Under the pieces are notes generated by a model. That model worked only from the letters and a program-made list of their open reading frames with translations, was not told the origin of the DNA and did no database searches. Below, piece by piece: positions 1 through 5,347 of a stretch of DNA of 6,083 bases. Source of the DNA: PVC group bacterium. Lineage in GTDB: Bacteria > Verrucomicrobiota > Kiritimatiellia > SS1-B-03-39 > UBA6053. Made by a program: the position numbers and the translations under genes. How positions within the stretch are numbered: the stretch's first letter is position 1; every line of letters begins with the position of its first letter. The stretch covers positions 1-6,083 of the forward strand of contig PXDP01000385.1 of assembly GCA_003565035.1 (NCBI GenBank), read 5' to 3'.

Positions 1-36
1 CCCACCGCTGGCCGATGCGGAGATCGGCGCACCTGT
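1..36. repeat. Right end of a palindromic dispersed repeat (copy A, cut by window edge)
   Basis: This segment matches 1645-1680 with only two differences in 36 bases (positions 17 and 31). It is therefore the right-hand end of the same element seen complete at 1581-1680, with the rest lying before the window. It abuts copy B at 41 almost directly, so two copies stand head to tail. No coding potential was recognised. Confidence 0.75.
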
Positions 37-40
37 AGGG

Positions 41-126
41 AGCCGCATTGGCCGGGGCGGAGGGGGAGTAGCGGACGGCGGCGGGCTTTGCCCGGCCGGT
101 GCCAATACGGCAATTGGCGCTCCCGT
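41..126. repeat. Palindromic dispersed repeat, copy B (left arm shortened)
   Basis: It shares the order of the complete copy at 1581-1680: an arm reading CGCATTGGCCGGGGCGG, a G-rich middle, a small GGGC-TTT-GCCC hairpin at 83-93, then a right arm ending GGCGCTCCCGT. The left arm lacks about nine bases present in the 1581 copy, so the outer palindrome is imperfect here. It starts about 50 bp beyond the stop codon of the minus-strand ATPase gene, and transcripts of that gene could run into its hairpins. A role as terminator or RNA-stability element is possible but unproven. Confidence 0.65.
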
Positions 127-175
127 GGTCCACAACACCATCACCCCATCATGACTTTCCCGCTATTTCCTCCTC

Positions 176-1360
176 TTATCCCAGCGGTTCAGGAAGGTGT
201 TCGGGTTGGGCAAGGGCGTGCCAGGGAAGGACCTGAATGCCGGCTTCGGTTGACCCGACATCTCCGCCGTAAACGAGACAGGGATTGATGGCGGTGCCGC
301 CCGCCAATTCCATCCAGCGGTGCAGGCCTGTGAACCAGTCACTGGTAAGGGTCATGCCGGATTTGATCTCCACTGGACAGAGACTACCCGCGACATCCAC
401 CAGGAGATCGACCTCCAGTCCGGTGTTGTTTCGCCAGAAGGAATGGCGGGGTCTTTTGCCTTGATTGAGGCGGATTTTCATGAGTTCAACAATGATCCAG
501 TTTTCGAACAAGGCACCGCGCAAAGGATGGGTGGCGAGTTGTTCGGGTGTTTCTATTCCCAGCAGTTGAATGGCCAGACCTGTGTCCCAGAAATACAGTT
601 TCGGTGTCTTGACCAGACGCTTTCGAAAGTTTCGGTGGTGCGGAGGCAGTCGAAAAGCAATGTAGGAACTCTCTAAAATACTGAACCATTTGGACACGGT
701 TCCATGATTGAGACCGCAGTCATTCCCGATGCGGCTGGCGTTGAAGAGCTGTCCGATGCTTCCCGCGCAAAGTCCGAGAAAACGCTGAAACAGGGAGGTG
801 TCCTGGACATTGACGATCTGCCGCACATCTCGTTCCACATAGGTGGCGAGGTAAGCGTTCAGCCAGAATTGAGGGTCTATGCCCTGGTCAACCAGCGGAG
901 GATATCCGCCCCGGAAAAGAGCTTCCGGCCAGGTGTCGGGAAAATGACCTGCGTCCTGAAGCTCGGCGGCGCTGAACGGGAGCAGTGCCAGAAGGCCCAC
1001 CCGTCCGGCGAGACTTTGCGAAATATGCGCCATCACGCCAAATTGCTGGGAGCCGGTGAGAATGTACCGTCCCGGACGGGTCTCGTCGTCCAGGACTTCC
1101 TGCAGATACGAGAACAGGTCTGGTACCCGCTGGACTTCGTCAAAAACACCGCCATCCGGGAAGCGCTGCAAAAATCCTCTTGGATCCCGATCAGCCCGGC
1201 CACGCTCGTCGGGATTTTCCAAGGAGACATAGGGCAAATGTGGAAAGGATTGACGGCAAAGTGTGGTTTTTCCGGATTGACGGGGCCCCGTGACCGCGAC
1301 CGCCTTGAATTGGCGGGCCATATTTAGAAGGGTTTTCTGGATGTTTCTTTGAATCATCAT
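176..1360 (-). CDS. AAA_14/DUF4143-family ATP-binding protein
   Basis: The product is 394 residues, the usual size for this family (AAA_14 ATPase followed by DUF4143, COG1373-like). Visible motifs: Walker A GPRQSGKTT (25-33), Walker B GGVFDEVQ with D74/E75, a sensor-like ILTGSQQF (100-107), the family's SLAGR (116-120), and YVERDVR (174-180) before a winged-helix-like segment (about 200-235). The C-terminal part has the acidic pattern E286, D318 (GLEVDLLVD) and VEIKSG (E331, K333), which resembles a PD-(D/E)XK nuclease-like fold. The true activity of these cytoplasmic proteins is poorly known; they are widespread accessory genes often found alone, as here. ATG 1360 is followed directly by a second ATG at 1357. 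There is no Shine-Dalgarno, and a candidate promoter lies so close that the mRNA may be leaderless. No truncation or frameshift is seen, and no toxin or defence partner is adjacent. Confidence 0.93.
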   Translation of the reverse strand: MMIQRNIQKTLLNMARQFKAVAVTGPRQSGKTTLCRQSFPHLPYVSLENPDERGRADRDPRGFLQRFPDGGVFDEVQRVPDLFSYLQEVLDDETRPGRYILTGSQQFGVMAHISQSLAGRVGLLALLPFSAAELQDAGHFPDTWPEALFRGGYPPLVDQGIDPQFWLNAYLATYVERDVRQIVNVQDTSLFQRFLGLCAGSIGQLFNASRIGNDCGLNHGTVSKWFSILESSYIAFRLPPHHRNFRKRLVKTPKLYFWDTGLAIQLLGIETPEQLATHPLRGALFENWIIVELMKIRLNQGKRPRHSFWRNNTGLEVDLLVDVAGSLCPVEIKSGMTLTSDWFTGLHRWMELAGGTAINPCLVYGGDVGSTEAGIQVLPWHALAQPEHLPEPLG

Positions 1361-1366
1361 TCGAAA

Positions 1367-1395
1367 ACTTTACAGATTGATAATCAAATTGTCAA
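1367..1395 (-). promoter_or_regulatory. Candidate sigma70-type promoter of the ATPase gene (leaderless)
   Basis: On the minus strand a perfect -35 box TTGACA (1390-1395) is followed by a 17-bp spacer and a TAAAGT -10 box (1367-1372, 4 of 6 consensus bases). The ATG is only six bases beyond the -10 box. Transcription would therefore be expected to start at or next to the A of the start codon, which agrees with the absence of any ribosome binding site. The boxes are read directly; the promoter function is inferred. Confidence 0.55.
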
Positions 1396-1402
1396 TCTGT
1401 AA
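1370..1402. promoter_or_regulatory. Perfect 11-bp inverted repeat over the ATPase promoter; probable operator
   Basis: TTACAGATTGA (1370-1380) and TCAATCTGTAA (1392-1402) are exact reverse complements separated by 11 bp. Smaller dyads lie inside: TTGAT-A-ATCAA (1377-1387) and ATTG-T-CAAT (1388-1396). One arm covers most of the -35 box and the other covers part of the -10 box of the candidate promoter, so a dimeric protein bound here would block RNA polymerase. The binder is unknown. Autoregulation by the ATPase, which has a winged-helix-like segment, is one possibility. It is not a terminator: it lacks a GC-rich stem and U-tract, and no gene ends here. Confidence 0.55.
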
Positions 1403-1524
1403 GATCTGGTGGGATTCGTGCCGCCATGCTTTTTATCACCCGTTGTACCCAAGTACTCTGCCGGAGGTTTTTACAGGAGGAAGTAGAGAGAGCAGAGGCC
1501 GTGGGGGCAGGGGGGAGTGAAAAC

Positions 1525-1566
1525 GAACGTTGAACATTGAACGTCCAACTTCGAACGTTGAACGTT
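1525..1566. repeat. Heptad tandem repeat, six units of GAACGTT type
   Basis: The units are GAACGTT, GAACATT, GAACGTC, CAACTTC, GAACGTT and GAACGTT, exactly in phase at 7 bp. Three of six are identical and the others differ by one to three bases. Each perfect unit holds the self-complementary AACGTT. Similar arrays occur between genes in several PVC and Bacteroidota genomes, from general knowledge. It is too short and too regular to be a gene, and seven-base units keep no reading frame. Confidence 0.85.
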
Positions 1567-1580
1567 GGGGCGGAGGGGGA

Positions 1581-1680
1581 CAGGAGCGCCAATCTCCGCA
1601 TTGGCCGGGGCGGCGGGGGAAGAGCGGAAGACGGCGGGCTTTTGCCCACCGCTGGCCGATACGGAGATCGGCGCTCCTGT
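1581..1680. repeat. Complete palindromic (REP/MITE-like) element, copy C
   Basis: The ends are inverted repeats: 1581-1606 pairs with 1654-1679, 23 of 26 positions matching. Between them is a G-rich spacer and an inner hairpin at 1632-1651 (CGGCGGGC, loop TTTT, GCCCACCG, one mismatch). Transcribed or single-stranded, the whole element could fold as a long stem capped by a smaller one. No flanking target-site duplication is obvious and there is no room for a transposase. It is therefore best described as a non-autonomous, dispersed palindrome of about 100 bp. Copies A and B at the window start show that it is multicopy. Confidence 0.75.
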
Positions 1681-1706
1681 AAAGTGGGGCGAACTGGAGC
1701 TATAAT
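1678..1706 (+). promoter_or_regulatory. Candidate promoter of the exported protein gene at 1802
   Basis: A perfect TATAAT (1701-1706) stands in an AT-rich stretch. A -35-like TGTAAA (1678-1683) lies at 17-bp spacing but matches consensus at only three of six positions and overlaps the last bases of the palindromic element. If used, the leader would be roughly 90 nt. The -10 box is good; the assignment as a whole is tentative. Confidence 0.35.
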
Positions 1707-1801
1707 TGAGCGTAGTAGAAAAAATACATTTTTAGAATAGATTTTTCCGATTGGGTTGCTTAGCTTTTATCTGGAATTGCAATCAAAACAGGAGAGAGAA
1801 T

Positions 1802-2374
1802 ATGAAACGTTTGGTTTACGTGGTATGCCTCTGTGCGGGGCTTTCGGGTTTGGTTTCGGCGCAGTCACTGGGGCTGCATGGCTCGTATCTGGATGTGCGT
1901 GACGGGGGCGATGCCTATGGAGTCGGGGCGGTGCTGAAGGCGTCGCTGACGGAGTTGATCTTTGTGGAAGGGCGTATTTCACGGTATGAGGGGATTGACT
2001 CCTCGAGCAGCTCCGGTCCGCTCCGCTTGCAATTTGAGAGCGATTTGACCCCCATAGAGGTGGGGCTGGGCGTTGAGCTGCCGCTGGGCGCCTCCGCTTC
2101 GTTCTGGCTGAGTGGCGGTGTCTATTGGATGCGGCTCAGTTCGGATGCCACCCTGAACGGGGAGCCTGTGCCGGTGGATGTGGACAACAACCGGGGCTGG
2201 TACGCTCTGGCCGGCCTGGGCACCGGGGATCGGGTTCAACTCTACATCGAAGGACAGTACCGCACAACCGACGCGGAATTCTCCACCTCCGTGCCTGTGC
2301 CTGCTCTCGCGGATCTCTCCGACACCGATCTGCACAAAGTGTCCTTCAACGTGGGCGTCCGCATTCGCTGGTGA
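1802..2374 (+). CDS. Small exported beta-barrel (outer-membrane) protein
   Basis: The product is 190 residues. It begins with a classical signal peptide: basic MKR, a hydrophobic core (LVYVVCLCAGLSGLV) and a likely SPase I cut after VSA (A20) before QS. The mature part alternates polar and hydrophobic residues in strand-like blocks with Gly/Asp/Ser-rich turns. It ends in FNVGVRIRW; a C-terminal aromatic residue in the last strand is the usual signal for BAM-mediated insertion. Size and pattern suit an 8-stranded OmpX/OmpA-N-type barrel, but no specific family was recognised. ATG 1802 is chosen over an in-frame start at 1751 because AGGAG (1790-1794) sits seven bases upstream and the signal peptide starts there. 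It precedes the kinase locus on the same strand, with 90 bp and a repeat between them, so co-transcription is possible. Its cargo or role cannot be told. Confidence 0.82.
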   Translation: MKRLVYVVCLCAGLSGLVSAQSLGLHGSYLDVRDGGDAYGVGAVLKASLTELIFVEGRISRYEGIDSSSSSGPLRLQFESDLTPIEVGLGVELPLGASASFWLSGGVYWMRLSSDATLNGEPVPVDVDNNRGWYALAGLGTGDRVQLYIEGQYRTTDAEFSTSVPVPALADLSDTDLHKVSFNVGVRIRW

Positions 2375-2380
2375 TTTATT

Positions 2381-2420
2381 TGAACCACGGATGAGCACGG
2401 ATGCACACGGATAAAGACAG
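2381..2420. repeat. CACGG decamer tandem repeat
   Basis: Three 10-bp units each end in CACGG (TGAACCACGG, ATGAGCACGG, ATGCACACGG), followed by a degenerate fourth (ATAAAGACAG). This resembles the dispersed 'accacggatgaacacggat' type of intergenic repeat I know from PVC and some other genomes. It begins six bases after the stop of the exported protein gene and lies in the leader of the kinase gene. No hairpin with a T-tract was found here, so no intrinsic terminator is evident between the two genes. Confidence 0.7.
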
Positions 2421-2464
2421 ATCGAATATTGGTTTCGGCAAGAAGTAAAACATTGCCCCTGCAC

Positions 2465-4015
2465 ATGCCAAAAGAAATCTCCCACATGATGATGCAGTGC
2501 AGTCTGGAGGCCGGGGAGCTGTTTGGCGTTTCCAGGGCGGAGATGGTGTCGCGCCTGAGCCATCCGGATCAGCTGGAGCGTCGTTGGGTCTGGTTCGACT
2601 GGGAGGAGTACGTGAACCTGATGCGTTTTGTGTTCGGGCATGTCGGCACCGGGTCGGAACTGGTGGCGGCGGGGCAGCGGTATCTGAATGAGCGCTACCG
2701 CACCCGTTCGGCGCATCTGTATGCACAGTATACAAATTGGGAACGCGTTCTTTGGGTGGCGAAAACGCTGATGGCGGGGCGGATGATGCGGGGCTACCGG
2801 ATTGATTACACGGAAAAGGGCGGGGACCGTTTTGAAGTGACCATGTCGATTCCGGATCACCTGGAAAGCTATCCGGATTTTTTTTATTTTCTGACCGGGG
2901 TCTGGACCGGCAGCAGTCCGCAGGCGAAGCTGCAGCACACAATCCATTCGCTGGAGGTCTTCCCGCACCATGCGGTGGCGGACATTACTTTTGACAAACG
3001 CTCCCTGCATTCCCGGGTCGCGTTTAATCCGCTCTATTCGCGGTTGAAAACGTTTTGGGAACTGAGGCGCTGCCGCCGGGAAATGACGAAGGTCACTACG
3101 GAACTGGAACGGGAAACGGAAAATCTGGTCAAGGCCTTTGATGCGGTGTCGAATGCGGTTTTTTTACTCCGGGAGGGCTGCATCGTCCTGGCCAACGAAA
3201 ATGCCCGGGCCCTGCTGTCCGGGATTCCGGATTTGAAGGAGGTGTTTACTTCCGGGATCCTGACGGAAAATCCCGGGACGTCCGCGCAATGGGAAGCCGG
3301 AGGCCGGATCTTCAACGTGCGCTGTCAGAGGCTCGAAAACCACGAAGGCAAAGAGATGCTGGTGTCCCTGAAGGATCAGACCTATCTCCGGGATCTGGAG
3401 GAAAAACGCTCGCAGGGTACGGAGGCGATTCGCCGGGAGGCCGAAAGTAAACTGGAACAAAGTTTGGGCGGAACTCTTGAAGAGCTTGTCCGGTTGATTG
3501 GGGAGGTGGCGGAATCGGAGCCTGACGGCGAAACCCGGGCCTTATTGTCCTCGCTGAAGGGGTTGGCGCGGCATTGCCGCCGTCAGGGGCTGGCACTGTT
3601 GGAGGGCGATCCGCCCAGTTTCGCGAGCGATAAGGATTTGATGAACGCGCTGCGGGATCTGGTGCGGGAGTTCAAGGATGTGTTCGATTTTGTCGTCATC
3701 CTGGAAGGCGATACCCTGCCGCCTCTGCGGGAACCGCGTGAGCGTGGTGTCTTTTTTCTCATGGTTCAGGAGGTGCTGCGTAATGCCTGGCGGCATTCGG
3801 GGGTGAAGGAGGCCCGAATGCTCTGCAGTCCGGAACGGGTGTGCATTACCGACCGGGGACGGGGCTTTTCGCTGTGCGACGCCAAGGCCTCCGGACTGGG
3901 TCTGGTCAGTATTCGCAACCGGGCAGAGCTTCTGGGGCTGCGGGCGGAATGCATTGAGGGTGAGGACTACGGATGGTGCTTTTTGACCGCCCTGCCGCTG
4001 GAGGAGGCCTCATGA
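2465..4015 (+). CDS. Sensor kinase-like protein with PAS and HATPase_c domains but no phospho-acceptor His
   Basis: The product is 516 residues from ATG 2465. Residues 1 to about 190 form a region I cannot name; its tail (IPDHLESYPDFFYFLTGVW and on to HHAVADITF) looks like ligand-binding sensory regions seen ahead of PAS domains elsewhere. A predicted coiled coil (about 198-220) leads into a PAS domain (about 221-313). A helical DHp-like region (about 314-385) follows, then HATPase_c with N-box VQEVLRNAWRHS (E436, N440), G1 DRGRGF (D463) and G2 GLGL (477-480), as in NarL-type kinases. Aligned with the HisKA_3 box of the next gene, the acceptor His is Glu331 (KLEQSL). It can presumably bind ATP but cannot autophosphorylate in the usual way. 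No membrane segment is seen, so it is probably cytoplasmic. The start is uncertain: ATG 2465 lacks a clear ribosome binding site, while TTG 2453 has AAGAAG seven bases upstream and TTG 2429 is also in frame. The stop overlaps the next gene's ATG. Confidence 0.88.
   Translation: MPKEISHMMMQCSLEAGELFGVSRAEMVSRLSHPDQLERRWVWFDWEEYVNLMRFVFGHVGTGSELVAAGQRYLNERYRTRSAHLYAQYTNWERVLWVAKTLMAGRMMRGYRIDYTEKGGDRFEVTMSIPDHLESYPDFFYFLTGVWTGSSPQAKLQHTIHSLEVFPHHAVADITFDKRSLHSRVAFNPLYSRLKTFWELRRCRREMTKVTTELERETENLVKAFDAVSNAVFLLREGCIVLANENARALLSGIPDLKEVFTSGILTENPGTSAQWEAGGRIFNVRCQRLENHEGKEMLVSLKDQTYLRDLEEKRSQGTEAIRREAESKLEQSLGGTLEELVRLIGEVAESEPDGETRALLSSLKGLARHCRRQGLALLEGDPPSFASDKDLMNALRDLVREFKDVFDFVVILEGDTLPPLREPRERGVFFLMVQEVLRNAWRHSGVKEARMLCSPERVCITDRGRGFSLCDAKASGLGLVSIRNRAELLGLRAECIEGEDYGWCFLTALPLEEAS
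4000..4015 (+). promoter_or_regulatory. Ribosome binding site and ATGA stop/start overlap
   Basis: GGAGG (4000-4004) lies inside the last codons of the first kinase gene, seven bases before ATG 4012. That ATG overlaps the TGA stop (4013-4015) as ATGA. This arrangement usually means translational coupling, giving matched amounts of the two proteins, which fits a two-subunit kinase. It also fixes the start of the second gene against a longer in-frame reading from 3973. Confidence 0.8.
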
Positions 4016-4644
4016 AAACGCCGACGGGGCTTGGTCCCAATGAAGTGGTGCGTCATTTGCAGTCCGGGTATCAACGCACTGCGAAGTGCGGGGACACGCT
4101 GGAGGAAACGCGGGACACCCTCCGGCGCTTGTTTGACGCGGTATCCGATGCGGTTTTTTTATATCAGGCCGGTGAAATCGTGCTGCAAAACGAAAATGGC
4201 CGGAGCCTGCTGCGCTCGTTCGGCGACCGGAAATCGTGGCTGGAAACGGAAATGTACCGGAAGGCGGGCCAGGTGTTGCGGGGCTTGCCGGTCACCCTGA
4301 ACCAGACACACAATGACCGGGAAAGGGTACTGGTGATTCACTCAGCCAAAGCGTTGAGGCTGGAGGAGGGCAACGCCTTGCTGGTGACGGTTGTGGATCT
4401 GTCTGCGGCTCTGGAACAAACCGCAACGCTTGAAAAGGCCTCCTCGGAAGAGCGGAGGCGTATCGCGCGGGATTTGCATGACGGACTGTCCCAATTGCTG
4501 ACCAGCCTTCAGTTCCAGGCCCGGGCCCTGGCTCTCCGTAAAAACACGGATCCCGGTGCATCCTCTTATACCCGCATCGCCGCACTGGCGATGGTCTGCG
4601 CCCGGAAAGGTCGGGAACTTCACCGTGAATTTTATGAAATATAG
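4012..4644 (+). CDS. PAS-HisKA_3 protein lacking an ATPase domain (phospho-acceptor half of a split kinase)
   Basis: The product is 210 residues. A short N-terminal helix (to about 38) leads into a PAS domain (about 39-133) opening FDAVSDAVFL. Next is a full HisKA_3 dimerisation and phospho-acceptor box, EERRRIARDLHDGLSQLL, with acceptor His156 and the adjacent acidic Asp157. A second helix (about 185-207) follows and the protein stops at EFYEI. NarL-type kinases continue here with a roughly 120-residue HATPase_c domain; it is absent, and only 50 bp separate the stop from the next gene, so this is not a simple frameshift. The PAS start shares 19 of 27 residues with the upstream protein, so the two genes are probably related by duplication. 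Likely role, inferred: His156 is phosphorylated in trans by the upstream ATPase-bearing protein, and the phosphate passes to the downstream regulator. Alternatively it is a decaying kinase or a dominant modulator. Confidence 0.87.
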   Translation: MKTPTGLGPNEVVRHLQSGYQRTAKCGDTLEETRDTLRRLFDAVSDAVFLYQAGEIVLQNENGRSLLRSFGDRKSWLETEMYRKAGQVLRGLPVTLNQTHNDRERVLVIHSAKALRLEEGNALLVTVVDLSAALEQTATLEKASSEERRRIARDLHDGLSQLLTSLQFQARALALRKNTDPGASSYTRIAALAMVCARKGRELHREFYEI

Positions 4645-4694
4645 GGGTAGTGCCCCGATAGGCAGCCTTCCGGATTTATGGTAAAAGGGCGGCT

Positions 4695-5339
4695 ATGAAA
4701 ACAATACTTCTTGTGGATGATCATCCCATGATGCGCAAAGGCAGCATGGCGCTCCTGCAGACCCTTCCCGGCGAACACACCTGTATGGAAGCCGGCTCCC
4801 GGCAGGCGGCTCTCGCTTTGCTGGAGGAGCACGCGGTGGATATGGCTGTAGTGGACCTGGTGCTGGGCCAGGACGACGGCCTCGATTTCATCAAAGAAAT
4901 CACCAGCCTTTATTCCGAGCTGAAAGTGCTGGTCCTGAGCATGCAGCCTGAAGCGCTGTATGTGGAGCGGGTCCTGAAAGCCGGGGCGCTGGGGATGGTC
5001 TCGAAAAGCGATGATCCGGACACGGTAATGGAGGCTTTTACCGCCGTGATGCGGGGAGAGTTTTTCATGAGCCCGGCCTCCAATGCCCTGATGCTCAAAA
5101 AACTGCTTCGCCGGAAAATGCCCAAAGGGGACAGTCCGGTCAGTCAGCTGAGTGACCGCGAACTGCATGTCTTCCAAATGCTGGGGACCGGATATTCCAC
5201 GGTTGAAATCGCCGATCATCTGACCTTAAGTGTAAAGACGGTCGAAACCCACCGTGAAAAGATCAAGCGCAAACTCGGGCTGAAAGATGCCAGGGAACTT
5301 GTGCACGCCGCCAGAGCCTGGGTTCAGGGAGAGGCGTAG
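4695..5339 (+). CDS. NarL/FixJ-family response regulator (REC-LuxR HTH)
   Basis: The product is 214 residues, normal for the family. The receiver domain (1 to about 120) has the acidic pair D8/D9, phospho-acceptor D54 (VVDLVLG), S82 in VLVLS and K104 in MVSKSD, so every phosphorylation residue is present. A linker (about 121-148) leads to a LuxR-type helix-turn-helix (about 150-208) with LSDREL, TVEIADHL and recognition helix VKTVETHREKIKRKLGL. It is a DNA-binding transcription factor expected to dimerise when phosphorylated. The start ATG has AAAGGG (4684-4689) five bases upstream. It lies 50 bp after the HisKA_3 gene with no terminator between, consistent with one operon, and is the obvious phosphate recipient. 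Its targets are unknown; the exported protein gene upstream is a reasonable guess. Its stop is eight bases from the end of the convergent NikR-like gene. Confidence 0.95.
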   Translation: MKTILLVDDHPMMRKGSMALLQTLPGEHTCMEAGSRQAALALLEEHAVDMAVVDLVLGQDDGLDFIKEITSLYSELKVLVLSMQPEALYVERVLKAGALGMVSKSDDPDTVMEAFTAVMRGEFFMSPASNALMLKKLLRRKMPKGDSPVSQLSDRELHVFQMLGTGYSTVEIADHLTLSVKTVETHREKIKRKLGLKDARELVHAARAWVQGEA

Positions 5340-5347
5340 TTGCGGGG

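Larger units (their letters stand above)
1403..1801. other. Non-coding stretch between divergent genes, rich in repeats
   Basis: No credible gene is seen. From 1478 to 1497 the plus strand is purine-rich (AGGAGGAAGTAGAGAGAGCAGAGG-like wording), followed by a G-run, a 6 x 7-bp tandem array (1525-1566), a complete palindromic element (1581-1680), and finally an AT-rich stretch (about 1700-1790). The AT-rich stretch contains TATAAT and leads into the ribosome binding site of the gene at 1802. Short ORFs here translate repeat sequence and lack ribosome binding sites or recognisable domains. Confidence 0.6.

Noticed and set aside
704..1327. 207-codon open frame on the plus strand
   Set aside because: It lies wholly antisense to the ATPase gene, whose motifs are unmistakable. 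Its translation has no recognisable domain and it has no ribosome binding site; it is a shadow of GC-rich codon use.
1525..1566. CRISPR array
   Set aside because: Seven-base contiguous units with no spacers do not fit CRISPR repeat length or layout, and no cas gene is present.
1751..1801. Longer start for the exported protein (17 extra residues)
   Set aside because: The extension precedes the signal peptide and has no ribosome binding site, whereas ATG 1802 has AGGAG at seven bases and begins a normal signal sequence.
1979..3010. 343-codon open frame on the minus strand
   Set aside because: It runs antisense across the exported protein gene, the decamer repeat and the start of the kinase gene. 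Its His/Pro/Arg-rich composition and lack of domains mark it as spurious.
4644..4656. GGGG-TAGTG-CCCC mini-hairpin after the second kinase gene as a terminator
   Set aside because: The stem is only four base pairs and no T-tract follows. The regulator gene starts 50 bp on and probably shares the transcript.
4632..5219. 195-codon open frame on the minus strand
   Set aside because: It is antisense to the response regulator, which has every family residue in place. No domain is seen in the antisense translation.
5340..5347. Bidirectional terminator between the convergent regulator genes
   Set aside because: Only eight bases separate the stop codons, and neither side shows a stable stem followed by a T-run, so termination probably happens inside the opposite gene or by another mechanism.
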